Source: Dryas octopetala (Eukaryota > Streptophyta > Magnoliopsida > Rosales > Rosaceae). Taken from it: 64,000 bases of DNA. Numbering within the stretch: the stretch's first letter is position 1; the number at the start of each line of letters is the position of its first letter. The stretch lies in contig OY992836.1 of NCBI GenBank assembly GCA_963921425.1, forward strand, positions 11,811,304 to 11,875,303, written 5' to 3'. A model generated the notes under the pieces. The model worked only from the letters and a program-made list of their open reading frames with translations, did not search any database and was not told the DNA's origin. The position numbers and the translations under genes are program-made. Positions 46,851 to 58,665 of the stretch are shown here, piece by piece.

Positions 46851-48166
46851 TCATGAACTAGTACTTGAATATATTGTTTTCGCTTCCATCAAGATTTGAT
46901 TTTAGATTTAATCCTTAACGCATCCCACCAAATATTGAGTCAAAGTTCATGTGCACTTCAATATATTGTTTTTAATTTAATTTGATAAAAACACATATTA
47001 ATACCCTAAAAAAATCATAATAAAGAATCCACACCTAGAATCTTCATGGAAATTACTCCGGCCACTTTTTGGTGTTAATGGAAATGACTCCCTTAATATT
47101 AGGTTAATCAATAAGGAAGGGTGGCCACTTAAAATGCCCATATATAGTCATGGGGTAATATTAGGTCAACCATTGTGAACCTCAACAACCATTACTTTAG
47201 TGCGTACTCAAAACTAATTTTGCTATTACTTGAAACCTCATAAGGAATAAGTTGCCTTTTAAAATTGGCCAGGGAGAGGAGGAGGAGGAGGAAGCTTTAA
47301 AAAGTTATAAAGAATCCAAACCCACATGTTACTCCACGTTTTGGGAGCATGAGATCGATAGACAATGAAGTAATTAATATTATTCTTTAATTTCTTAGAA
47401 ATAAAAACACAAAGCAAACATGAACCCCTCCACTGCCCCATACCATTACCACCCCCACTCAACACTCAAGGCAGTGACTTAGATGGTGAGTTTTGATTGC
47501 ACCTCACAAGTCAAGACATCACCCCATTATTCATCATCTGCTATTTAACCTTTCAAAACTCTTCATTGAGTTCTGCACCGCTTGCTATGCCAATGCTTGT
47601 GTTTCCTGATCTCACACCAAGCCCTCAATCATTAATCCCCTTTAAATAACCATATCTTTGGACCGGCCCATCCCCACTAGCAATTAGCAAATACCAAATA
47701 TTATAATAAGCCCACCCTAATTAACTAATAATGGTAGAAATAAATATTTGCCCTACATGTGCACCCCATACCATTGGAATACAATGATCCATGGAATATG
47801 GCCTATTGTAATTCGTACCATTAGGAAATTAATTGCTTTTTTTTTTTTTTTTCTTAATTTAGAAGATTAACCTATTTTAGAGTATGTTGAGAGGAGTGGC
47901 GGATCTAGAAAATTTTCTTCATGGAATAAGATGATGAAACTTTCAAAGTATTTTTTTTAATTAAAGAGAAATTTTTCTCAAATATTCTTCATTGCTCATT
48001 CATTGATTTCTTTGAGGCATTTTATCAAGCATCTTGTCTCCATTTTAAAGAAAACATCATACAAAAACTGGACTATTGCCTTCACTAGGTCCTAAGTGGA
48101 TCTCCCCCTGTTGTGGTGTACTATAGTTGAGGTTGAGTCAAAATCCAAGTTGAGTCAACAGTTGGA
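46851..48166. other. Intergenic, nothing recognised
   Basis: No gene seen. A short purine-rich GGA run lies at 47272-47292 and a poly-T at 47839-47852. At about 47895, gagtggcggatctag resembles the end of a dispersed plant repeat, but the element cannot be bounded. Confidence 0.45.
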
Positions 48167-48353
48167 GAATTTTTTTTTGTAACCGATACACCGTCACGTG
48201 GTGTAACTAATCTAATGTCTAAGGATATTGTTGGACAACATGTTTATTTCTCCTAAAGTATAATATTAATAACATTCACATATATTATGACACATATATT
48301 GGTTACACCACGTGACGGTGTATCGATTATAAAAAAAAAATCTCTACAAAAGT
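48167..48353. mobile_element. Foldback MITE with CACGTG in both arms
   Basis: About 185 bp. The arms near 48174-48211 and 48299-48340 are nearly perfect inverted repeats (cgatacaccgtcacgtggtg on both strands) and extend into flanking poly-T/poly-A. Each arm carries a G-box CACGTG. It lies about 900 bp upstream of the LBD gene start. No clear target duplication. Confidence 0.7.
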
Positions 48354-48959
48354 TGAGACAAGACTATGAGACCTCGTCTTGCATACTACTAACTCATTTT
48401 GTTGTAAAAATTGTTTGAATCAAATTTAATTGTCCTATATCCGAAAAATGATTGTCTATCAAGAAATGTATTTTCCTCAATTTTATTGAATGGAATGAAA
48501 TTTCACATTCGTTATCCTTCCGGGTGATTAAGATGAGAGCCCACACAATTTGGTTTTTCAACTTGAAAGGGAGCTATTTTCTAATGTTTATGGAATAGTT
48601 GAGGAAGAAAGTCCGAAACCCTTTTGGTGAATCCAAGCACCCAAACATAGTATTTTATTTTTATTTTGTGTGTGACGCAACCTAGCAAGTTGAGAGAGAG
48701 AGAGAAAAAAAAAAAAAAAAAAAGCAAAGCGAAATTAGATGAAAAGGAAAGCAGCCCATGGCAGGCAGCTCCCATCAAAATTATATCCACATTGCAGTCT
48801 CTCGTCCAAGTCCACAAAGAATCCAACGGTGGAGGAACATCCTGCGCGGAAACACGGAGCCGCTCTCGCCCAACTCCTTGGAATAATAATCTCATCTCAC
48901 CCTCAACTCTCTTCTCATTTTCTCAACACACACATCTAAACACCCCCCCAAAACTCAAC

Positions 48960-49236
48960 CCTACTCCCTAGTTAAAACCCACCCCCACCTCTCTCTCTCT
49001 CTCTCTCAATCATAAAGTCCTTGGTTTCCATTTATAACCCCCCCTCCTCAGCCACCTCTCTAGGCAGCACCATCAGCAGCAGCAGCTTATTCTCCTTCCT
49101 CTCTCTACCTTCCTTGGGCCCAAAGAAATCCCACTCAGTCGGTCGTGCCTGCCTTGATGTAATTCAATCCCTCCCACTCTCTCAAACAATATTACAAACA
49201 CATAGACAACACCATCCTCATCATCAAGAGAACAAT
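48960..49236 (+). promoter_or_regulatory. LBD gene core promoter and leader
   Basis: A pyrimidine (CT)n patch lies at 48989-49007 and a TATA-like tttataa at 49031-49037, placing a plausible start of transcription near 49065 and a leader of about 170 nt. The reading frame of the gene stays open upstream to about 49021, but I see no ATG in that extension. Inferred from motifs only. Confidence 0.45.
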
Positions 49237-50114
49237 ATGAGCTGCAACGGGTGCCGAGTTCTCCGAAAGGGCTGCAGCGAGTCCTGCATGCTCCGTCCTT
49301 GTCTGCAGTGGATCGAAACCCCCGAAGCCCAAGGACACGCCACCGTCTTCGTCGCCAAGTTCTTCGGCCGCGCCGGCCTCATGTCCTTCATTACCGCCGT
49401 CCCGGATTCTCAAAGACCCGGTATATATCTACACATTTCTAAACTCAAAAACCCATTTTCTGATTTTCCCTAATTTCTTTCATTTTTCATTTCGGTTTTT
49501 CTGATTTTTCCTTTCTGTTTCTTTCAGTTCTGTTTCAGTCTTTGCTATTTGAAGCGTGCGGCCGTACGGTCAACCCGGTCAACGGCGCCGTCGGGTTGCT
49601 CTGGACCGGCAACTGGCACGTGTGTCAGGCGGCGGTCGAGACCGTGCTCCGCGGCGGCACCTTGCGGCCCATCCCGGAGCTCCTCGCCGCCGGAGGCGGC
49701 CCCACTCCGGCCTCCGACGAAGCTTCCGAGGCTGACGGCAGCGGCGCCTGTACGGACATGTGGAGCCTCCGAGGAGATCCCAACCACCACAATTCGAGCT
49801 CCTCCCGGTTCACCAACTCCCGGTCCAAGCCGGCTTCCTCCCCGAAACGCAAGCGGTCCGACGAATCCTCCGCGACAACAAAGGTACTGCCGTTGCAGCA
49901 GCACGCGGATCTGGATCTCCGGCTGACCCCGACCCTAAGTTTCAGAGCGAAGCCCAAACCCGAAACCCGACGACCCGGAACGCCGTCCATGAATTCCGAG
50001 GAGTCAGTGATCACCACCACCACCACATGCTTCGAGAGCGGCGGCTTCGCAGATCATCAACAGTACCCAAATGGAGTCGGAGCCGAGAGAAAGCTACTCA
50101 ACCTATTCCCTTGA
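49237..50114 (+). CDS. LBD38: LOB-domain transcription factor, class II (LBD37/38/39 clade)
   Basis: Two exons, 49237-49420 and 49528-50114, GT-AG, the split codon giving Val62; 256 residues. The N terminus [17 protein letters not shown] carries the CX2CX6CX3C zinc-finger-like motif (Cys 3, 6, 13, 17). It is followed by the clade-typical [19 protein letters not shown] and [20 protein letters not shown] blocks. As in other class II members, the class I leucine-zipper-like repeat is not evident. The C-terminal part has a basic PKRKR cluster (about 167-171, possible nuclear signal), an LDLRL motif (190-194) fitting the LxLxL EAR repressor consensus, 'TPSMNSEES' and the LLNLF tail shared with Arabidopsis LBD37/38. 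Those proteins repress anthocyanin and nitrate-response genes; the same role is inferred. The short 107-bp intron sits at the family's usual place. The gene is far more GC-rich than its surroundings, which also opens several spurious frames. Which of LBD37/38/39 is the true orthologue is not settled. Confidence 0.95.
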
Positions 50115-51590
50115 GAAGTAGACCATTTCGATTTCTTTGTTTTTTTGGTGAATCTGAGGTTCACGCACGGCTACTATGCAAGTACTCATAAATCTTCTGT
50201 AATATTCATAGTCTTGGGTTTTCCCGGAATCCATGTCCGGCGAGGTTTTGTCAAATACCGGCACAGGATTTCTCTCTTTTTTTTTTCTTACTGTTTATAG
50301 AGAAAGAAGAGAGAAAGATGAGAGTTTGTCGGTGGTCCTTCCTTGTTCATCTTCATCATCTTAATGCTTCTTAATTACTAGTAGTTATTGCTTTTTAGCT
50401 TTTTCTTTTTTTAGATAAATCATCATCTATGAGTATGAGAGTATTTATGACTCTCTGTCTCTCTGTGTGACCATGAATAATTATTCTTATTAATTTCTTA
50501 TTCTGTAACTTTTCTTCTCAATTTTCACTTCCATTTTCACAGCTCTGGATGATGGAGTTGATTGACTTTAATGATGAATGTAGAGAATTTTCTGGTTGGG
50601 TCAGCTTCTTCATCCCCTAACTCATCCACTTGCACAAAATATGCGTTGGTGCTGAGTCAGACACTCAGACCAAACCCAGTTTCCCATTGATTACTCATTA
50701 CACAACTCATTTTTTTAATATGCATGCATTTGGATTTGCGTCAAGAATTTTAATGGCTTGGTATATGAGATGAAAAATAAAATGTTTGGATGGATCATTG
50801 ATGTTTTGGAATGATAGTGAATAGAATTTGGGTTAACAATTCATGATTTGTCTAGGGATTCAAATGGGTTTTGTTTAGAAAAAGAAGCTCTAATTGTTTA
50901 ATTAGAGAGTGATCAATCACTCATGAATGGTGTATACCCAAAACCTTGTTAATTAAAAGCATGCAGTTGATTCACTATTTTAGCATATCTACGAATGCTT
51001 GCATAGTTGGAAACAACTCATGCCTTCTCAGGTGTGCTTGGATCATTCAACACAAACTTAGATCTTGGAACCACAGAATCTCCTAATATTCCAATATTGC
51101 AGATGGCATTTACTTGACAAATTAATGGTCCACACATCCCCATGTGTTCCAAGAAATGTTACAAATGGCATGACATGGCATACAAATCCAAATTCTCTTT
51201 TCTTTTTCTCTTAGCTACAAGGATCAAATTTTTTCTACTGCAACAAGTTTTAGGATATAAAAAGAGCAATATATGTAGATTGCAATGGAAAATCATTTTT
51301 CCATAAAATCATTTTTTTTATCCAATTAACTTGTATTTGAACTTGTATTTTGAATTGTGTCCGAAATACCTGAATCCAATTAACTCAAGCTGAGATATGA
51401 ATCACGACCGACAAGACATAACTCCTACAGTCCAGTCTCATCTTAATCTATGACAGTGAATAAGACACAATCTTGTCCTATATTGGATTGGTGTTGACAT
51501 GGAAGTTTTAACCTTGCACTAGAAGTCTAGAACAACTAGTAAATAGCAATAAGTCAAGAAAGTAATACAATTATGAGGAGTGAGGAAGCA
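50115..51590. other. LBD 3' flank and intergenic
   Basis: The 3' untranslated region presumably runs through 50115 to about 50520; possible poly-A signals near 50480-50510 are loose. The remainder is AT-rich without a gene or a definable element. Confidence 0.45.
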
Positions 51591-51600
51591 AAAAAAATTT

Positions 51601-52329
51601 GCATAAATTTAATTTAGACACATAATTATTTCAACGGGGTCTATAAACTTTAAAATATTTCAAATATGCACCCGATCTATTATTTAAATTGAAAAATAAA
51701 TTTATGTCCATTGATTCGTTGAGAGATCAGTTAAATGACAACTTGGTTTTTGCTGACAGAGATTACTTGGCGACGTAGCGCTATCTCAGTAAACATTTCC
51801 CGCCAAATGAGCGACACGAGTCCACAATTTAATAATAATAGAGAGAGAGAGTTTGTGGGCCCGTGTCAGGGGTTAGGTAGACCCGTGTTGCTCATTTCCT
51901 GCCAAATGAGCGACACAGGTCCACCTAACCCTTGACTCGAGTCCACAAACTCATCATCTCTTTCTCGCTCGTTGAACACAAATGAGGGATTATATTCAAA
52001 TTTGAAGGAAAACTTGATATTTTTTGGAAACTAAATGGTTAGGAGAGCGTTCGACGAGCGGGAAAGAGGTGATGGGTGTGTGGTCCCGTGTCAAGTGGAC
52101 ATGTGTTGCTCATTTGGCGAGAAATGTATGCTGAGTTGGTACCACGTCGCTAATTAATCCCCGTTAGTAAAAGCCAAGCTGACATTTAACTGATCTCTCA
52201 ATAAATTGATAGACGAAATTTTATTTTTTAATTTACATAAATAATCAGGTGTATATTTGAAATATTTGAAAGTTCGTAGACTCTATTAAAATAGCATATA
52301 TAGTTATGTGTCTAAATTGAATTTATGCC
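51601..52329. mobile_element. Mutator-type MITE with about 200-bp TIRs
   Basis: A 729-bp element with the 10-bp direct repeat aaaaaaattt at 51591-51600 and 52330-52339 (low complexity). The left arm 'gcataaatttaatttagaca' and the right arm reversed 'gcataaattcaatttagaca' pair for about 200 bp. The centre contains four alternating copies of a 'gccaaatgagcgacac' module, so it is itself a set of inverted repeats. No transposase. Confidence 0.85.
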
Positions 52330-52339
52330 AAAAAAATTT

Positions 52340-53464
52340 GTAGCAGGTTGGGGGAGCTTAGCCTTGGGCAGAGGCGGCTTTTGGTGAATGGATAGAGCCG
52401 TATGGCAATAAACAAGTATAGAGATGGAGAAGGAATCAAAAGGGCTTGTGTTGGGCAGGGAGGGCCCTACTACCTACGAGGCCTCTAGTTTGTGCGTCTC
52501 TTTCAGCCAAGAGGGTACGGACCATTGTCAGCGTCGATTTTGGCTGTCCTAACTCCTATCTAATATAAAAACAATATCATTTTAATTCCTTATTTAGAAT
52601 TTTATTCGTAGCTTTCTTTCTTCTTTAGCCCTCCCTCCACTTGACCATTTACCTCCTCCTCCTATCCTGGGACCCACTTCATCACCATCGCTCAATTTTA
52701 TTCAGCAAAATATGGTTCTACCCCCAATGAAGGGGAGAGAGAGAGGGAATTTTACCCATTTTTTCTCATTTCTTTATTTAATATAATAAAATTGATAATA
52801 ATAATAATAATAGAAAGGCAATGAATGAGTGGCTGAGACTCGGGACGGGAGGGTCAAAATGGGGTTTTCACTTCTTCTCTTGCTGCAAAGCTGCGTCTCG
52901 CCGCATTTGGCGTGGGCCCCACGGAACCTTCTCCCCCCACCCCCAACAATATGGGTTCCACTACTTGCCTCACTCTCCACCCACTTGGTCCTTGATGTTC
53001 TCACCGAGGGAAGCACCGATTCTTTGAGCTACCTTCTTTCCAATGGCTGAGGGTGAGAGAGTATGTGAGAGTAACAGAGCAATGACCTACCACCTACCTA
53101 ACAACTTTACTATGGGAGGCTTGGATCCCCTGATATACACCATTAAAGCCAAGCAAATTACATTACATGACAATGATGACATGGACTGTTTAGTTATTTT
53201 AATTTCAATATGCTTCAATTTAAAGAGAAAAAGAAGAAATGAATGTTTGAAATTACAATATAAACACTTCGCAAAAAGAAATTACAATATAAACAGTACT
53301 GAAATGATTGTAGGCATTGTAATGTGACATTACTATCATTCTTTATTTTCCTAAAGGGAGACACTATTATAATGAATTTTTTTGAAAACTAGCATAAATT
53401 TAGACTCATTAAGACATTTACTTTATTAGTGGCAAAAAAAAAAATATATTTACTTTATTGAGAA
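52340..53464. other. Intergenic with GC-richer patch
   Basis: A GC-richer segment at about 52825-53060 includes 'gggccccacggaac' and C-rich runs. It opens overlapping frames on both strands, none with a recognisable domain. An ATA/AAT microsatellite lies at 52794-52812. It could be a decayed promoter or exon, but nothing supports a gene. Confidence 0.4.
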
Positions 53465-53850
53465 ATATTATCCACATTCTCCAATCTACCTTTTTCATCG
53501 ACATTCTCTTTTATTATTCTCATTTCGCAATGCAAATTCATGATCGAAACCATTCATTTTTTAGATCTAACTATAAAGATCATCTTTTTAAAAAATCAAC
53601 TAAATCGAAAATCATTTGGTTATGTAACTGTGATCAAATAAACAAATGGTTTTGTAACAATTTGATACACATTTTATTTATTTGATAACGATTATATGAC
53701 CAAACAGTTTCTGATTTAGTTGATTATTTTGCAGAGATGATCTTCAAATAATTATCTAAAAAATGAACGGTTTCGATTATTGAAATATATTGTAGAATGA
53801 GAATAATAAAGGAGAAGATCGGTGAAGAAGGTTGATAACATTCCCCTACT
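53465..53850. mobile_element. Mutator-type MITE, distant 'M1' relative
   Basis: The arms 'ttctcttttattattctcat' and, reversed, 'ttctcctttattattctcat' pair, followed by 'cgaaaccattcattttttag' against 'cgaaaccgttcattttttag'. Nearly the whole element is foldback. Inner blocks 'aaagatcatc' and 'atcaacta-atcgaaaatcat' are shared with 5785-6190 and 13365-13792. Ends are approximate; no target duplication was read. Confidence 0.65.
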
Positions 53851-54089
53851 TTATTTTTTTTAAGTCTTGAACCTCTTTCAAGTAGACCTCGAAATCTCTG
53901 AGTAGTACTCAAATCCGATTGATTAGTACACAAGGAGTTCAAGCATGATAAATGAGACCTATTATCGTTCTCAATTCGACCATATTTTGTTCATTTTCAT
54001 GCTATAAATTTTGAGAAATGGGACAAGTCTTGGTAATAATGTCAAATTGCGTTTAACCTATGAGAATAATTAGTTATGAAACAAAGTAG

Positions 54090-54385
54090 TTTAGTACTTG
54101 ATAAACTATGTTTTCAAAAGTGGTTTGAACGTAAAAGTAGTATCAAAATGTTTGGTAAATTTAATGTAAAAGAGTTGTGGCTGTGTACTAATGTTATATT
54201 TTAATGTAAAAAGCAACTTTGAAAACCAAGTCGATAGCTGCTTTCAAAAACTATGGCGGGAGGTCTTGAATTGTGAGAAAAAGATGCTTTCACTTTATTT
54301 ACCAAACACTAAAACTGTGGTGGCTAATCTAGAATTGTGAGAGAAAGTTGCTTTTGGTTTCCAAACCACAATTCCAATCAGGGCC
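54090..54385. mobile_element. PIF/Harbinger-like remnant
   Basis: AT-rich DNA with 'tttggtaaat', 'accaaacac' and 'aattgtgag' words like those inside 632-1321. It ends ccaatcagggcc followed by taa. The left terminus has decayed, so limits are approximate. Confidence 0.35.
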
Positions 54386-54703
54386 TAATTAAGGCTTTAG
54401 CGTGAATTGTCAATTTCACCCTCATGCGGAGGGCACGTGACATCGTTTGGATGAAATCCTAATAAATTTACATATTTATAAAGATTGATACCTTGAATTA
54501 TCGAATTGTTAGTTTGGAGGGAAATTTGACACATGAATCATACATACTTAAGAGACAAAATGACTATTCAACCCTAATTATAAGGATATTAAAGATATTT
54601 TTAACAAAAGATAAGCATAATTTAGAAACTTTTAAACAAAAAAATGTATAATTTAGAAACTTAAGCGGACAACTTATTAAATGGACTTTATTGAGATTAA
54701 TAT

Positions 54704-57700
54704 TGTTGATGCTCAAAAATGGTGAAGCAGTCAACGTCGAGTCGAACCACGTAGGCCCGTTGACCCACCATTGAGCGGATGACACGTCGAAGTGGGGCAG
54801 GAACGGGTAGCTGGGTCCGACTGGTGAGTAATGAGAGAGAATGATATCCAGAGCACCCTGCGCAAGTACACAAAAGTGAGCGGGAAGGGCACCGGTGTGG
54901 TGCCGGCCAAAGCTCCTCCGACGCTCAAGTCAGTGTTCAGAGAGATCTGAGAGCAGAGTGAGTGAATAGTATAATAATGATTTCAGTTGTTCTTTTGTGA
55001 CAAGAAGGTACCTCTTTTATAGTACCTTTGGAAGAGTTTCAACCAATCCGGTGACGACACGTGTCCGTTGTGGTGACTTGTACTGTAGGAGCGCCACGTG
55101 GCACCGGTCTCGAGGATCCGAGTGAGTTGATACGGGTCGGGGGCCCGGGAGGCTTGAGCTTGGGAGGCCGGAGCCTAAGAGGCCGGGGCCCAGGGGGCCG
55201 GAGCCCATGAGGCCGGAGCCTAGTAGGTCATGGGCTAGGAGCCCAGGAAGGGCTTAGTCTTTTGGGTCTAGGCCCAAACAGCATGGTGTTAGGCCTTGTG
55301 TGACTTGTCGTTATGCCGAGATGATTAGTCATACGAACAGAAGTCCCCCAAGTTTCCGAGCAAAAGATACTTCTTGGTTGGGAACTTTGCACACAAAGAA
55401 GTCCGAGCAGAACGACAAGTGTCCACATAGTTGTTCTTGCTTAAGATATTGTCTAGAAGTCCCCCAAGTTCCTTAGCAAGAAAAGCTGTACTGCAGGAAA
55501 GCTTGGGGGTTACAGCTGACACTTTATTTCTTTTTTTTTTTTTTTTTTTTTTGAATTTCTGATCACCCTGTATTCCGAGCAGTAGACACTTTATGTAATC
55601 CCAGTAAACCTCGTCCGATTTTAATGGTGGGATGTTGCCGTCTGTAAAGAGGATGGTAGAATTACAGTGTATAGCTCAGATATAAAAGACCCACCCCCAA
55701 ATCTTACACTTGGTACTGTAGATTTATTTGGGAGAGAGAGAGAAAGTTGATATTAAAACGACTCAAAGAGGCGGCTGAGCTTTTTTGAAATAGAACAAGA
55801 AGAAAGCTGCTCGGGTGGGAGTTGGGAGGGGCTCGGGCCGGAAGAAGTTGGGTGGCCGGATCTTGCTCGGGGCGGAGAAGTTCGGGTCGGAGGGAAGGGC
55901 TCGGGCCGGAGTGCTTGTGCGCGGGTCGGAGCAGAGCAGGAGAAGGCTCGGGTCCGAGCTGTGGTGTGCGCGGGGTGGTCTGCTCGTCGGGCTCGGGTCG
56001 GAGAGAGAGGCTCGGGTCGGCGAAGGAGCAAGGTGGCCTGGGTTCTTGCTCGGGTCGGTGGAGGGCTCGGATCGGGGTGAGTGCTCGGCTTGGAGGGCTC
56101 GGATCGGAGGAGTGCTGCGCAGGACCCAGTCCCCCACCCGGAAGTGGCGAGGCTTAACTTTAGAATTGTAGTATCGAGTAGCCCGTTGCTGGTAGGCGTA
56201 CTTGTGTAGCTCAGCCTGGGCCCGATGCTCTTCAGCGAGGTCGAGACTGAGGGCTAGCTGGTCAGCATTGTGCTCAGGCTGAAATGTATCGAGGCGGTAA
56301 GAGGCAAGCCCGACCTCAACTGGGATGACGGCTTCAGAAGCAAAGGCCAAAGAAAAGGGGGTTTCCCCAGTCGAGGATCGACAGGTCGTCCGGTAGGACC
56401 ATAAGACTTCGGGTAGGAGGTCAGGCCACTTTCCCTTCTTTGCATCAAGCTTGGTCTTCAAGGTATGTTTAATGGTCTTGTTGACTGCCTCGACCTGCCC
56501 GTTGGCCTGAGGATGACCAGGAGAGGCAAAGAAAACCTTGATGTTGAAGGCGAAGCAAAATGACTTGAACTCTTTGTTGTCGAACTGCTTGCCATTGTCA
56601 GTGATAATGGCGTAAGGGAGACCAAAGCGGCAAATTATGTTCTTCCATACAAAGCTCTTGATGGTCTGGGTGGTTGCCTTTGCCAAGGGCTCGGCCTCTG
56701 CCCACTTAGTGAAGTAGTCCACTGCGACGACTACCATTTTGACCTTGCCCTTCCCCTCGGTCATTGGTCCGATTAAGTCAATGCCCCATTGGGCAAAGGG
56801 CCAAGGACTGTTCATGGTAGTTAGGGGCTCGGGTGGTTGGTGCGGAAAAGTGGCAAATTTTTGGCACTTGATGCATTTCTGGGTGAGCTTCCTTGCATCA
56901 GCGCGGAGGGTCGGCCAATAATAGCCTTGGCGAATGGCCTTGTGGGCTAAAGAGTGGGCCCTGCATGATTGCCACAGACCCCTTCATGGATCTCCCGGAG
57001 AATATAGTCGCCTTGTTCGGGGGTAAGGCAGCGCAAGTATGGTAGGGAGAAACCCCGCTTGTATAACTTGTCGTTAATAATGGTGTACCGGGAAGCTCTA
57101 TGGTGAAGGCGCCGAGCCTCAGCCTTGTCCGCGGGTGGGTTCCCATGCTTAAGAAATGCAAGGAGAGGGTCCATCCAACTAGCTTGTTGCGCAGACTGGC
57201 AGACTTCCATAACATCAGTGCTGCGCTGAGGTAAGAACTCAACTGGGACAGACCTCCCGGCTTCATGGTCAACTGCCGAGGCAAGGCGAGCTAGGGCATC
57301 CGCCCTCTCATTGTCTGCCCTAGGGATTTGTATGAGCTGGTATGCTGAGAATTGATTGAGTAGGCTTTGAACTTTGGTAAAGTAGGCGGCCATGCGCTCA
57401 CCCTTGGTCTGGTATTCCTGTGTGACCTGGTTCACCACAAGTTGAGAGTCGCTGTAGATGTTGAGTTGCTCAACGTCCATATGTAGTGCCAAAGATAAGC
57501 CGGCAATGAGGGCCTTATATTCAGCCTCATTGTTGGATGCCTGGAAGCCGAATCGAAGAGCATACTCAATGGTGGTATGGTCAGGGGCGATCAAAACAAG
57601 TCCGGCTCCACTTCCCTGTTGATTAGAAGACCCATCAACATATAAAGACCAGATTGGGCGATCCGGCCTGATTGCCGGAGTAGAAGAAGTTGGTGGATCG

Positions 57701-58665
57701 GTGGTCGTCACAATGGCGGAGGAGGGCCCAGCCTCGGGTAGGAATGTAGATTCTGAAATGAAGTCTGCAATGGCTTGTCCCTTGATTGCGGGCCGTGGGC
57801 GGTAGGAAATGTCAAATTCGCTCAGCTCAATGGACCATTTGATAAGTCGGCCAGAGACCTCAGGCCGCTGCAATACTTGCCTAAGTGGTTGATTGGTGAG
57901 AACCACGATAGGATGAGCCTAGAAGTATGGGCGGAGGCGCCGGGCTGATGTGACCAAGGCAAGGGCTAATTTTTCTATCTCTGGATATCTGGTCTCAGCA
58001 TCTTGCAGGGCCTTGCTGGTATAGTACACCGGGTGCTCAACCCTATCCTCAAGTCGAATGAGGACTGAGCTGGTGGCTGTCAGGGAAACGGACAAGTAGA
58101 GGAGTAACTCTTCCGCTGGCTCGGGTTTAGAAAGTAGAGGTGATTTGCCCATGTACTCTTTTAGATCTTGGAAGGCCTTCTCACACTCCGGAGTCCAGTC
58201 AATGTATTTTGTCCGAGCCTTAAGGGTTTTGAAGAATGGGGCGCAACGGTCGGTGGCCTTGGATATGAATCGTGTCAAGGCGGCGACCCTGCCCGTTAGG
58301 CTCTGCACCTCCTTCTGAGTCCTGGGAGATTGCATATCGATCAAGGCTTTGATTTTTTCAGGGTTGGCCTCGATCCCCCTTTGGCTCACCATGTAGCCAA
58401 GGAATTTTCCCGAAAACACGCCGAACGTGCACTTGGCAGGGTTGTGTGCGCATTTGGTACTTCTTGAGCACGGAAAACATCTCAGAAAGTTTGTGGACGT
58501 GGTCCTCCGCCCGGACACTCTTGACAAGCATGTCGTCCACATAGACCTCCATGGACTTACCAATGTATTCTGAAAAAATGGAGTTGACCAAACGCTGGTA
58601 GGTGGCCCCGGCATTTTTGGTAGGTGACACGCTGGATGACTTGTCGTTATGCCGAGATGATTAGT
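54704..58665 (-). mobile_element. Broken Ty3/Gypsy element, Tat-type (fossil)
   Basis: Minus-strand remains of pol in the order RT (about 57.9-58.6 kb), RNase H (about 57.0-57.9 kb) and integrase core (about 56.15-56.8 kb). They are followed by a GC-rich tandem-repeat spacer and LTR-like DNA at about 54704-55520 that starts TG on the plus strand. Family signs include a 'VYVDDMLVKS' RT motif, a second-type RNase H with 'LYVDGSSNQQGSGAG', and integrase 'GHPQANGQVEAVN'. The RNase H and the long spacer after integrase point to the Tat (Retand/Ogre) lineage. It is a fossil: gag, protease, the first part of RT and a full upstream LTR are not seen, and the remaining pol is interrupted in several places. 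A 29-bp LTR segment (55301-55329) recurs exactly at 58637-58665, the far edge. With no LTR pair it cannot be dated. Confidence 0.88.
55808..56130 (+). repeat. GC-rich degenerate tandem repeat in element spacer
   Basis: Imperfect units around 'gctcgggtcgga', roughly 11-30 nt apart, repeated more than ten times. It is by far the most GC-rich stretch of the window. It lies between the integrase remains and the LTR of the Tat-type fossil. It keeps frames open on both strands, giving Pro/Ser/Arg-rich minus-strand and Gly/Arg-rich plus-strand translations of no clear function. Confidence 0.75.

Noticed and set aside
49021-49236. Possible N-terminal extension of the LBD protein
   Set aside because: The frame is open upstream but I see no ATG there, and family members start at MSCNGC.
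49192-50191. Several long frames overlapping the LBD exons on both strands
   Set aside because: High GC of the LBD exon keeps shadow frames open; only the plus-strand frame with MSCNGCR and correct splicing matches a family.
52774-53050. Overlapping frames in a GC-richer patch
   Set aside because: Open on both strands because of composition; includes a Tyr run from an ATA/AAT microsatellite; no domain.
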